Positions 43,713-53,554 of a DNA stretch of 64,000 nt are shown here, in pieces. The stretch covers positions 62,001 through 126,000 of the forward strand of contig JPHH03000025.1 in assembly GCA_000750105.3 (NCBI GenBank), written 5' to 3'. Every line of letters begins with the position of its first letter. The stretch's first letter is position 1. The position numbers and the translations under genes were made by a program. Origin of the DNA: Tolypocladium sp. Sup5 PDA-1 (taxonomy: Eukaryota > Ascomycota > Sordariomycetes > Hypocreales > Ophiocordycipitaceae). The notes beneath the pieces were generated by a model. That model searched no databases. It was not told the DNA's origin and saw nothing but the letters and a program-made list of their open reading frames with translations.

Positions 43713-45720
43713 GGCAGTTGCCTCTGCTCCTACTCTTCTGAGTGACGGAAGGGATCTAAGTTAGCAAGTTATAGGCAAAATACAAGGACCGCAAAACAAA
43801 ATCCCCCACACAAATCCATCTTCCAGCTCTTCTTATCAAATCTAACATAATGAGAGGTTCAATTCTCAAGTTATGAACCCTGTTCATGGAATTTGGGCAC
43901 TTCTTTGGTTTGTTTTAGGAGGGACTGATAATTTGTCGTCAATTTTCTTTTGCCTACCGCTTGGTTGAATAGTATCGAGCATTAGAGTCTGGCTCGATAA
44001 TTGAGTCTGGAATGGGAGCTGCAAAAGTCATAATTGTTTTTGGGCTACGACATGGACATAACGAAGGCCCTTAGAAAGCCAAAGCCAACCTCAACCTCAT
44101 CCGAGTTCCCGTCTACTAACGACAGAGTCTAGGGCTAGCTAACACGTCGTTTAGTCGCAGAAGCCGTCCCATCAGTATAAGTGTCTCCAATAACTCTAGA
44201 ACTTGTTCCCGCCTAAATAGGCCAGATGACCAAGCTGTCGCCGCGATGTGGCAGATTCGTTTCTCCTTTCAAAGCAGAATGCTTCCTTGTCGCACCAGTG
44301 CCTTGGTGCATGCCGGCGGAGAGTAACCAACTATCAGTCTCGAAGGAGGTTCTCGTTTCGGTAACACGGCAACAACATACACGACATAGTATGAGTATGC
44401 GAGCACTGCCTACATCGATGACATACGGACAAGAGTGCATGCAGGGGCCAGTTTGTCTGTGCTTCTTAACATTCGTTGTGACAACCTGTACATCCTGTAA
44501 TATCTTAACTGACGTTACGTTACTAGTAGGCTTTTGGCCAGGTAACCTGACCTGTTCGGTTCGTCTGGTGTGTGTACGTGGGGTTGGCGGGTGTTGGGAA
44601 CCATGGGACAGCGTTAACTACATCCCAGATTAGGCTAGATCTGCAATGCACCTTGCGATGAAGAAGACAAGATCCATCCCATCCTTTGATGCAGCGAGGT
44701 GTGGCTTCGGCCCCTCGGCATGCGAGGCATATCGGCCCAACGGGTCCCATGGGGGTGGCTACTTTAGGTGGCATGCTTGGTGGAAAGGGAAGTGTCATGA
44801 GGCACCAGCCTGTCAGTGGGAAGGGGAAGGGGGACGTTGCAGTTCCGTGGGCCGTCTAATTTCCGTCCGTCTCATCTAGCGCTGGAGGAGGGATTCAGTG
44901 GCGACGGTTGCAACGGATAGATAGCCCGACCGGGTTGAAGGCTTGAAACATGAACGGAGTTGCTATTGCTTTTCTGGGTTGCACTCATTGGGAATCGAAC
45001 CGGGAGCGCCACTGATGCGGGCCGCAGTTTTAGACCCAAAGACACGGAAATTAGATTAAAGCGGCCGGCACTGCTCCGTGGTTGGCGGGAGGCGCCGGCT
45101 TCTCGCTCTGGGAACGGCAACAGCGCATGCAGCTTCCCGTCAAAGCGATGAAGATTGCAAGACAAGGCCCAACGTGCTGGCAGGTAGGCTTTTACGAGCA
45201 ACTACATGTACAAAGTGTCACGTAGTATACATGTTGACATGCAAGGCCCCGAGTTGCATCGAGTAACAAACCTGTTGGTAGCGACTAGCGAGGCAGTGGG
45301 GTTGCGTGTTTCATGGTCCTGGGACTTGGAGTCGCAATCAACCATGCAGCGACTTACAACGTGTAAACGGCAAACCCTGATGGGAAGGTACGTCAATCGT
45401 CGAACTCCCATGTACGGGTATGCATGCGTGTGACATGGTGTTGCCATGCGTGGGGTGCCTTAGGGCAGATGGCACACGATACGTTACTGCTCAACTCCAA
45501 CCTGGACTTTGAACAAACATGACTCGTGGACGCGCTTCCTGGCCGAGTATTAAAGGAGAACGAAACCTCTGTAGCGAGATCTTATTACTGCTTTATATCC
45601 TCTAACAAGCTCTTCCGTCTATTTAAGTCTGCTTGCCTTACGTCTCTTGTCAGTCTTTCTTCTCATTCATCACCGGTCAGACGAACAGCTCGCAAAGCCT
45701 ACTACTACCAAGTTACCATC
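43713..45720. other. Gene-poor interval (2.0 kb)
   Basis: Short frames without family features. A minus-strand string near 44985-45000 has a perfect Pol III B box but no foldable tRNA (see rejected items). The last 200 bp are the leader of the AA11 gene, with a candidate TATA (GTATTAAAGG, 45546-45555). Confidence 0.45.
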
Positions 45721-46419
45721 ATGAAGGTCATCGAGACTGTTGGTGCCGTCCTAGGACTGGCCACCTTTGCCAAAGCCCACATGGAGATGAAGAACCCTCC
45801 GCCATTCCGCTCTTCTTTCAACCCCTACACTGGTGACGATATCGACTACGACATGATCTCGCCCCTGAACTCAGACGGCAGCAACTTCCCCTGCAAGGGC
45901 TACAATAAGCTCTTGGGCACTCCCGAGGGCAGGCCCGTCGCCACCTGGGTTCCTGGCCAGTCCTACAGCATGACAATCACCGGCAACACGCCTCACAACG
46001 GCGGCTCCTGCCAGGCCTCCGTCTCCTTCGACGGCGGAAACTCGTTCAAGGTCATCCACTCGTACATCGGTAACTGCCCCGTCCTGGGCTCCTCGAGCTA
46101 CCAGTTTACCCTGCCGAGCGACACCCCCTCGGGCGAAATGCTCTTTGCCTGGACCTGGTACAACAACGAGGGCAACCGCGAGATCTACATGAACTGCGCC
46201 GCCATCACTGTCAAGGCCGGCAGTGGCAAGAGGCGTGGTGCCTCGGACCCTCTTAGCAGCCGCCCGGCCATGTTCGTCGCCAACATCGGCAACGGCGTCT
46301 GCACTTTTGAGGGCACGGATGTCGACTTCCCCCAGCCGGGCCCGGATGTGACCAGGAACTCTGGACGACCCCATGCTCCTGGCCAGGGGACTTGCGACAC
46401 TTGGGGCGGTGACTATTAA
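45721..46419 (+). CDS. AA11-type lytic polysaccharide monooxygenase (chitin-active)
   Basis: Single exon, 232 residues. Residues 1-19 are a signal peptide (MKVIETVGAVLGLATFAKA) whose cleavage exposes His as residue 1 of the mature protein (HMEMKNPPPF), required for the copper histidine brace. The second brace His is in NTPHNGGSCQAS, and the axial Tyr in NREIYMNC. Conserved cysteines (FPCKGY, GSCQ, NCPV, MNCA) fit AA11 disulfides. AA11 enzymes oxidatively cleave chitin outside the cell. The C-terminal ~45 residues (PAMFVANIGNGVCTFEG...TCDTWGGDY) extend beyond the catalytic fold and contain two further cysteines. The ATG at 45721 is preferred over an upstream in-frame one because it starts the signal peptide. 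Confidence 0.88.
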   Translation: MKVIETVGAVLGLATFAKAHMEMKNPPPFRSSFNPYTGDDIDYDMISPLNSDGSNFPCKGYNKLLGTPEGRPVATWVPGQSYSMTITGNTPHNGGSCQASVSFDGGNSFKVIHSYIGNCPVLGSSSYQFTLPSDTPSGEMLFAWTWYNNEGNREIYMNCAAITVKAGSGKRRGASDPLSSRPAMFVANIGNGVCTFEGTDVDFPQPGPDVTRNSGRPHAPGQGTCDTWGGDY

Positions 46420-47323
46420 GCTGGAAAATTCAAGATGGACTCTGTTTATACTTAGTATGTACATAAATTGGCCCACAACATGTCAATATCTATTGCACCG
46501 TATTTTCTCCCGAGTTTGCTGCGCCGTCCTTTGTGGATCGTGGTCGAGATGTCGAGCGGCCCGTACGTGTAAGCGCCTGCCTCACATCATCATATGCATG
46601 ATGCAACCTCCCCATCACGATTCACGACCAACAGCAGACACTACGCGCGCGCGCTCGCCGTGCACCCGTCCAATCTCTCCGAACTGACTCTGAGATTGCC
46701 CCAGAATTTTGAATCTGCATAATTAATCTTGCGTGATCTATCCTCCAACCAGACGACTCAGGTGAGAGCCGAGGGTACCACACTGGAGAAGGGGAGAGAC
46801 GAAACTTGGTTCATTGGAGGACATGAGACCGTCGTTGGACTCATTGTCTTGGTAACGCTGCATCCAAGAATAGTATTTGAGATCTACTCGCCCAACAGGC
46901 CAATGGGCGCTTATGCCAAAAACATTCGACTTCTCGAGGAGACTCGGTCTTGTGTACACGCTTGTCCCACCCACTCTCCCGTTTCGCAATCCTGTTGCCA
47001 TCAATCCGAGCCAGTGCCATCCGGAGACGGGAACGGAAATTTAGAGCCTTGAGCAATGGCCGGCTAAGTGGTGTGACAGGAGTATACCTGGCGGAAGATC
47101 TTGAACTCGACTTCAAACCATCATAAAGACAGGACAGGCTTAATGCAATTGATTGCAAATGGCACCAAGGTGAATCGTATTATTGCAGCAGTTAGTTGTA
47201 CAGTTCCAAAAGGCCATTTCACCAAGGCACATCTTTCCCGTTTCATCAAGGTAGTGGCCGTGTAATGCGACGGGCTAGCCGAGTCTGGCTGTAAACTACC
47301 TTGACCAGCGCCTTGTTGCAACC
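46420..47323. other. Intergenic between convergent genes (0.9 kb)
   Basis: No gene recognised. It includes a short alternating GC/CG run (CGCGCGCGC at 46647-46655). Contains the 3' ends of the AA11 gene and of the minus-strand paralogue N1. Confidence 0.45.
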
Positions 47324-48861
47324 TTAAGCTTCGCCTTTCCCAGTTCGCATTGCTGCAATCCTAGAACTGCGGCGCAACGGCCTCGCCTCAGAAGACTGAA
47401 GCTGCCCAGCCTGCTTCTCCGTCTTGCGCGTTCTGCCCCCTTTCACCGAACGTGGGGTTGTCGTTTTCCTTCCTTTGTGAGTTGTTGAAGGCTCCAGTGC
47501 CTTCAATCGACGGCGCTTGGAAGACGGCATTTTCTGCGGCACGTCAGACTGAGGTTCCAAGTTGTCGCTTTTGGTTGTAGTTGAATTCTCCCTGCGACGC
47601 TTAAGACGTCGTGGTGAATGTTGGTCTTGTGTCGGCTCCTCTGTGGCTTTGGCGGCCTCAAGTTCGCGGTCGATAACACGAAGCTGCTCGGCAGCCCACG
47701 CCAGTCGTTCGCGATATTTTCGAGAAGGTTCTTCTACCCGGCGAACCTCGAGAGTCTTCCTAAGGTAGATCCCGATGAGTTCGTTGCGCCTTCGCGTCTC
47801 TTCCCAAGCCTCCTTAGCCTTAGACAGTGAGAAGTGAGACGAGGCCTCTGGAGAAGCCTGCGCTCGGGTTGGAGCATATTCCCAGGCCTTCAGAGCGTCA
47901 TGTTCCTCACGTTCTCTGGCCGAAATGTCTTCCTTCTCCAAGAGTGTCTCTTCAGTTTCACCTGGTCGTAAGACGCCGGCTTCGAGCAACGCTTTCCACC
48001 ATTTCCGGCGTTTCGTCAGTAGAGGTTTGCTCTTTTCGTCGGCATATTCGATTTCCAGACAGATGTAGCTGAGAAACTCAACCCACGTAGCCCGCCGACC
48101 TTGATTCTCCGGATCTTCATCAATGCGAAACTCGTGCGCGTGCCCATGACGTTTTAGGCGCTTCTCAATACTTTGCTGGCATCTTGATAAGCTGAAACTG
48201 CCCCGTTGTTTGCGCTGCCAAGTTCGGAATCCTCTCCATTGTGCTAACTGCTCCGAGAGCACATCGCAATCGTCGTGTGAGAGTTGCCACGCCCAAATTC
48301 TTTCCCGATACAACCGGGGATCCTCGACAACCCCTTCAATCTCGGAAAACGGGTACAGTGGTACTACTCCTTCTGCGACGAGAGCCTCGTAAGCTTCCTG
48401 TTCAGATTTCACCAATCTGCGTCGCCGTGACTCCGGGGGCGACGGCGGTGGCGTGGCATTGGAGGGCGATGCGAATCGATCTTGTGCACCGTCGGCAACA
48501 GCCTGCAGTCGTGCTGCGAGTTGGTCAAAGTCGACAGGGTTGGAGGGCTCGGTCGCTTTGGCGCGATCTCTGAAATACGATGAGTGCAAGGCCACACGAA
48601 GGAACGGCGGGCATAGATGTACCTTAATCGCTCAATGAAAGAGGGCTTTAGATTCTGGGGGTCCTGGACTTCAATGAGACTGCCATAGAATCAGCACCCA
48701 TTCGTCGACTTGGAGGAGTCGGGACGAACTGACACGAACTTGGCACCCAAGCCGTTGGCGTCGCCCGTTCCCTGGCGCGTGTTGGCCTCCAGGTAGCGAT
48801 CGAGGTCTTCGTCGCTGAGCGCAGCGATGGCACTCGCCGTGAGCTTCTGGGGGGCAGTCAT
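47324..48861 (-). CDS. Unrecognised nuclear-type protein, paralogue N1
   Basis: Three exons: 48861-48734, 48679-48623 and 48569-47324, giving 476 residues. I do not recognise the family. The N-terminus (LTASAIAALSDEDLDRYLEANTRQG) is followed by VQDPQNLKPSFIERLRDRA across the second intron, a proline/serine linker (PPPSPPESRRRR), then a conserved-looking Trp-rich region (WAWQLSHDDCDVLSEQLAQW, RGFRTWQRKQRGSFSLSRCQ, WVEFLSYICLE). A helical charged segment and a very basic tail with RRLKRRRE, SKRRRLKA and a terminal RRSSRIAAMR suggest nuclear location. The paralogue at 53555-55087 has identical exon 1 and exon 2 lengths (128 and 57 nt), which supports this model. The first donor is an unusual GTCAGT. 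Confidence 0.75.
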
Positions 48862-49187
48862 AGGAACAGCGAGGTTGGAGAAGGAGTCAGGTTGGCCGGG
48901 CGGGGTGGTCGCGGCGCGTTTTGGATGGCTGACGCAGTGACGATGAAGGTCAGAAAAGAAGGTTGGTCAGGATTGGCAGGAAAATTGCATTGTAGGTCCA
49001 AGTTTCTGGCCGGAGCCAACTGGCTAAATATACGCCCACTCAGGCATTGCGGCTGGCCACGCCTGCCAATCTGGGCCTGCATTCCCAATTCTAAGTTTAT
49101 CCGGCAAGACCTGCCAGCAGTCAGAGGCTCAGAGCTGACAGGCCTTCATTAGCGGGCGGCTACGTAGGTACCTTTGTAATCCATACA
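48862..49187. other. Promoter region of N1
   Basis: 326 bp between the N1 start codon (minus strand) and the FHA fragment. No coding features seen. Confidence 0.4.
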
Positions 49188-49370
49188 TGCGCCATCACTT
49201 TCGACAGCCACGGACGGCCCGTTTTGCGAGACTTTTTATCTTACGGCACAGTCGTGGACTACGACGGCGACGACGCGATAAAACGAAAAGACTTTACCTG
49301 GCTCGTTAGTGGGCTAGAATTTATCGAGACTCGAAATATCGTCGTCCGTGTCCACGAGGACCTGAAGATT
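49188..49370 (+). pseudogene. Truncated FHA-domain duplicate of the adjacent kinase
   Basis: About 61 codons (CAITFDSHGRPVLRDFLSYG..., IETRNIVVRVHEDLK) match the FHA region of the kinase at 50442-50624 almost base for base. The copy starts abruptly at CAITFD without the upstream half of the FHA domain and ends where dispersed repeat R1 copy B begins. Several differences are C-to-T before A or G-to-A changes (for example CATCTT to TATCTT and CCAG to CTAG), consistent with RIP. Confidence 0.85.
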
Positions 49371-49429
49371 ATGGGATCAGACGGCCGAGCTCATTGAGCC
49401 CAACCTATACAAAAGAACCGCCGCATGTT
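49365..49429 (+). repeat. Dispersed repeat R1, copy B
   Basis: Shares AAGATTnTGGGATCAGACG at one end and ACAAAAGAACCGCCGCATGTT at the other with copy A at 31572-31650; the middle is shorter. It abuts and truncates the FHA fragment. Confidence 0.6.
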
Positions 49430-50069
49430 GGAACTTGGCTTGCTTGGCTGTCGGACCCCACGGCCGCCTAGACTTCGGCCCGGTGCCGCGATCCACAATC
49501 AGCCCACCAGTGACCACCTCCAGGGTTAAATTAAGCGCGCGCCACGATATGGAACTCAATCCATGAGGCACTTCCGCCTCCACGAAAGTACTTCCTCTTC
49601 ATGTGCAGATACTCATGTGACGGCACATGAAGGTTGAGCTAGAATGCCTCTCACTGTGTTATTCTCACGCTATTCCGCGGCCGATTTTCTACAACGTCTT
49701 CCGTCGAGTCAATGGGAGGATGAACTCGGCACGAGCGGAACTTGAAGTTGTGCAGCTTGCACCACCGAAGCCTCAAAGATGCGACCTCGTTCCCTCCTTG
49801 ACTGGCCCGCAGAACTAAGCGCCGACAGGCTGCAGTCATGAAACGCGAAGAACTGTCGGCGACGTTGCCGTCTGCTCAGGAGGAACCGCAGCCAGTGAAC
49901 CCGGGCGCCAGATGAAACCACGGCACAGCCCCGGTGTCCGCGACCAACACGCAGCTTGTTGGCCGTTGCGAGAACCAGCTTGGCCTCTCGGGCCAGGTCG
50001 ATAAAAGGAGGCGCCCTCCCTGGGGAATCATGGCGGAATTCTCTTCGCTAAGCAGCAGCAACAGCCACG
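49430..50069. other. Upstream region of the FHA-kinase
   Basis: A frame at 49839-49913 (ATG; KREELSATLPSAQEEPQPVN...) continues after one TGA as VSATNTQLVGRCENQLGLSG..., ending in the kinase leader. It may be an upstream ORF or remnant of another gene. No firm gene call. Confidence 0.35.
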
Positions 50070-52151
50070 ATGGAGCACCTACAAGATCCCAGGGTGATTG
50101 CTCTGGTCCTCCCTCATGGTATCAAGTCTGATGAAGAGCTGTGCCTGCATACCATTTGGGAACCCGCAAATCGAAATCTACGCCTGGCTCCCCGCGGAGC
50201 TCGGCCACCGGCACCTGCGCAGAAGCGGCAAGCCCGTTCTGAACGACAAGGAACACACCCCCCGGAGGGGACTGGGCGACCCTTCGATAAAAACGTTGAC
50301 CCCTTCCTCGTGCTCCGTTTTGACCAGAAGCGCAATAGCCGGCATGGGATTGTCTTTGGGACTGCCGACGATTGCGACGTTCGAATTCCGGAGGAAGACG
50401 CTCGCGGCCGTCCCATCAAGGGTATCAGTCGCCATCACTGCGCCATCACTTTCGACAGTCACCGACGGCCCGTTTTGCGAGACTTTTCATCTTACGGCAC
50501 AGTCGTGGGCTACAACGGCGACGGCGCAGTTAAACGAAAAGCCTTTACCTGGCTCGTTGGTGGGCCAGAAGTTATCGAGACTCGAAATATCGTCGTCCAT
50601 GTCCACGAGCACCTAGAGTTCCTGCTCAAAGTCCCCGCCCGTGATGCAAATTCTAGGAGCTACATTGAAAATATTCAACAATTCATGACCGCTCCTGTTG
50701 GAGATGGAAACAGCATTCGCCTAGGCGGCTTGGAGGTTCAGAGCACTGCCAACACGGCTGCCGCCACTGGCACGCACACACCCAACCAAGGACCCATCTA
50801 CATTACGGAAAAGCGTCTGGGAAAAGGAGCATTCTCGGAGGTGAGGAAGATTTGGAATGTCACTACTGGCCGCGAATATGCTGGCAAAGTGGCACTGAAC
50901 ATGGACGAACGAAGGATGCTGGAAGACGAGGCCCGCCTCATGAAGACGCTCAGACATGTTAGTCCATTCACTTACCTATGTCTCACGGAATGCTTGCTAA
51001 CTACCAGGCAGGACCACATTGTGGCGTTCAGAGACTTCACATACGACCCTGAGCCAATGTTGGTGCTCGAATATGCTCCTTGCGGCACTCTCCAGGACAT
51101 GATGAGGAATTGCGTCGTATCAAAGACGCAGTGTGTAGAGGTTATGAGCCAGACACTGTCTGCCCTCGCGCATCTCCACAGCTTCGACAAAACAGTTGTT
51201 CACCGTGATATCAAGCCTGCCAACATGTTGATCAAGTCCAGGGAGCCCCTGCACATCTGGCTCGCAGACTTTGGCTTCTCTAAAGCCAGCGTTGAGCTCA
51301 CCACTGTGTGCGGCACGCCGCTCTACAAGGCTGCCGAGGTTTACAAAGGCACTTACACGGCGGCTGTCGATGTCTGGTCTCTCGGCGTGGTTGCTTTGGA
51401 GATCGGCTACGGGCTGCCGACTTGGATCGCGGGCGATCCAATGGAATGGAGTAGGGCACTTGCGAGGAAGGCCCGCCATCTGCCTTCTGAGCCGTTGGCC
51501 GAGCTGATTCGCCCCATGTTGTTGATGGACCCGAAAGCACGCCCGTCGGCGTCCGCGTGCTCCAAGGCGTCCATCAAAATTCGACTACCACTGGAGCCTC
51601 GCGTTGCTGCTGCTCCTCATGTTGCTGCTGTTCCTAGCGTTGCTCCCCGGGTTGCTGCTGCTCCTCGCGCAGAGCCAGAATCGTCTGTCCTGTCGTCTTA
51701 CAAGGTCACTACCTTGAAGAGACCGGCAGCATCGCGCAGCAGCTCCAGCTCCCAGTCAACTCCGAGACAAACCCAGCGACCTCGACAAAGCAGCGAGCAA
51801 GACAGCGAGCCACGCGCGGAGGGTTGGGACGAAGACGACCTGTTTGGGGGCAACTGGCTAGCCAACTCGATGGTAGTCGGCTCTGCTGTTGCTGCCATGG
51901 GCAGGGAGTCGGAGCAATGGAGCTCGTCAAACCCAACAACTCAGGCATCTCAAGTGCCGCGGACCTCCTCGAGCCACCAACCTGCGCCGCCAAACCCGAC
52001 CAGTCGAGTATCTCAAGTGCCGCAGGCCTCCTCGAGCCGCCAACCTGCGCCGCCTCGCAGAAGTGCTCGACTGGCCCAGAATCCAGCGGCACCTGCAACA
52101 TCGAGTGAGCGGCGGATGGGTCAGTCCCTTCTTCGTGCTTTGAAGGAATGA
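50070..52151 (+). CDS. FHA-domain serine/threonine protein kinase
   Basis: Two exons, 50070-50957 and 51012-52151. The 54-nt intron has no stop and keeps the frame, but removing it joins MKTLRH to DHIVAFRDF as in other kinases; the spliced protein has 675 residues. An FHA domain lies at about 85-190 (FGTADDCDVRIP, GISRHHCAITFD, RDFSSYGTVV). The kinase domain (about 245-490) has the glycine loop LGKGAFSEV, lysine in YAGKVA, catalytic VHRDIKPAN, LADFG, and CGTPLY with an unusual AAE in place of APE. The C-terminal ~185 residues are disordered, Ala/Pro/Ser-rich, with a duplicated 21-residue unit and the basic motif RRSARLA. FHA domains bind phosphothreonine, so the protein is probably a nuclear signalling kinase of the checkpoint-kinase architecture, but it is not an obvious Rad53 orthologue (one FHA, atypical tail). 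Confidence 0.9.
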   Translation: MEHLQDPRVIALVLPHGIKSDEELCLHTIWEPANRNLRLAPRGARPPAPAQKRQARSERQGTHPPEGTGRPFDKNVDPFLVLRFDQKRNSRHGIVFGTADDCDVRIPEEDARGRPIKGISRHHCAITFDSHRRPVLRDFSSYGTVVGYNGDGAVKRKAFTWLVGGPEVIETRNIVVHVHEHLEFLLKVPARDANSRSYIENIQQFMTAPVGDGNSIRLGGLEVQSTANTAAATGTHTPNQGPIYITEKRLGKGAFSEVRKIWNVTTGREYAGKVALNMDERRMLEDEARLMKTLRHVSPFTYLCLTECLLTTRQDHIVAFRDFTYDPEPMLVLEYAPCGTLQDMMRNCVVSKTQCVEVMSQTLSALAHLHSFDKTVVHRDIKPANMLIKSREPLHIWLADFGFSKASVELTTVCGTPLYKAAEVYKGTYTAAVDVWSLGVVALEIGYGLPTWIAGDPMEWSRALARKARHLPSEPLAELIRPMLLMDPKARPSASACSKASIKIRLPLEPRVAAAPHVAAVPSVAPRVAAAPRAEPESSVLSSYKVTTLKRPAASRSSSSSQSTPRQTQRPRQSSEQDSEPRAEGWDEDDLFGGNWLANSMVVGSAVAAMGRESEQWSSSNPTTQASQVPRTSSSHQPAPPNPTSRVSQVPQASSSRQPAPPRRSARLAQNPAAPATSSERRMGQSLLRALKE
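51946..52071 (+). repeat. 63-bp coding tandem duplication in the kinase tail
   Basis: Two units starting at 51946 and 52009 encode SQVPRTSSSHQPAPPNPTS and VSQVPQASSSRQPAPPRRSA-type peptides. The multiple-of-three unit keeps the frame, so copy number could vary between strains. Confidence 0.8.
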
Positions 52152-52449
52152 GGGCGAATGTGTGTATAAATAGGCGATTGAGTCTCTCTTTTTCATATTT
52201 GTTCTCGTTAGTGAATCTAGGAGTTGGTTTGTTTTCGTCTCGTTAGCTTTATTTGAGCAACCCATTTATCATCCTGAGTTTTTCTACTTGCACTCGCCGG
52301 CTGGCTGAACCCGAGTAGTTTTTCTATACCCTCTGTCCCCTCTAACTTATTGATAGAGCAATAAAGCAAACCAGGGATCTCCGCTATTCGAAGTCTACTC
52401 CACGCCGAGTACTAATCGCGAATAATATCACTGCCCCCTCCCCTCGGCC

Positions 52450-53130
52450 CTGACTATCACGTGGCACACGTCGCGATGACACGGCGGCATATAGCACGAA
52501 CGCCATCGACGCTGAGTCCGAGCAATGCATGGGCAAATACACGCACATTGTTATCGGGCCAATGATTTAGTTGCCCTCCTTTCACCGTCTTCGTCACTTT
52601 GTACGCTGGTTGATAGGTGGTTGACAGGGCACAGAAGCAAAAGTCCATCAAACAGTGGCTCTAGTCAGTCCTCGATCTTCAATAACACATGAATTGCTCC
52701 TCCCAAACGAACCCCCAGACTCTAACGTATAGGAAGCCGTATCCAAACTATCAACTCCGTTCTGCGGAAGCTTACTAGCCCCTTCTAAGCACATACTCCC
52801 TTCCTTCACGATAGTCACTAATAAAGAGCTCAACGACTACTACGAGCCCGGCTACTTTAGCGTCCTCGCCGACCAGAAGTACTTTCACGTCGGGAACGTA
52901 TTCATCAAGCGAACGCTACGCCGGCACGAGTAGCAGACTACCCAGGACATCCTCATTATCCCACCGACCTCATATCCCTAGCGCTAGAAGAACGATACCG
53001 CGATTATCTAGTACCTCTGCGGGAAGTCTAATATCCTACTGCCGCGATTACTAGGTATATAGGAGGATAACGGTGTATTCTACTTTTGCATGGAGTAGGT
53101 TAATAGTATTAGGCTTAGTTTGCCGGGGAT
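52450..53130 (+). pseudogene. RIP-mutated copy of the APH-fold phosphotransferase gene and its promoter
   Basis: The sequence parallels 55370-56010: promoter-region similarity from about 52470, then the coding part from 52811. The start codon is ATA instead of ATG (52811-52813), and several Trp and Gln codons have become TAG (GAGTGGCAG to GAGTAGCAG, CCCCAGCGCTGG to CCCTAGCGCTAG, GTCCAG to ATCTAG). Changes are almost all C-to-T or G-to-A, mostly at CpA/TpG, the classical RIP signature. Similarity ends near 53130, so the last half of the gene is missing. Confidence 0.9.
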
Positions 53131-53554
53131 TAAATAGTCCACAGCGCGAAGTTATCTTCTGTTTCGAAAGGGAGGCTGGCTGGCGTGCTTGATATGCGCC
53201 GCCAGGAAGGCGCGCGGCAATCTGACACACTCAGAAGCGCACAGGAGGCGCATAAGTGCATCTGCACGGGCAAGGGCGCCTGTGAAGATTCATCAGACCA
53301 TCTTACGTTACTCCGTCGTCCGTTCGTGGTGACGCCATGTCGGATGGTTTGATGAAGCCAGGATTCAGGAACACGGATCTTGTCCCGCTGTGGGGGCGGC
53401 TCGTCACCCGCCGGGCCGCTAGTGCTGCCTATTATTAGTAGCTAGGCAGCGCCTCGTCCAACATGGCTGACACTCGGTGACCGACACACCAACGTCCACT
53501 TCCCTCATCCATCGCAACGACCACCTGAACCGCTTTCACGACCGCACACTTGCA
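53131..53554. other. Promoter region of paralogue N2
   Basis: About 420 bp between the decayed APH copy and N2. No coding features; composition returns abruptly to GC-rich at about 53150, marking the edge of the RIP-affected DNA. Confidence 0.4.

Noticed and set aside
44960..45080. tRNA-like sequence on the minus strand with a perfect B box (GGTTCGATTCC)
   Set aside because: The T stem pairs at only two positions, no acceptor stem forms and the A-box-like string is too close. At most a degraded relic.
50958..51011. Reading the FHA-kinase as a single uninterrupted exon
   Set aside because: The 54-nt in-frame stretch has GT..AG ends and a GCTAAC branch site, and its 18 residues interrupt a conserved kinase segment (LRHDHIV).
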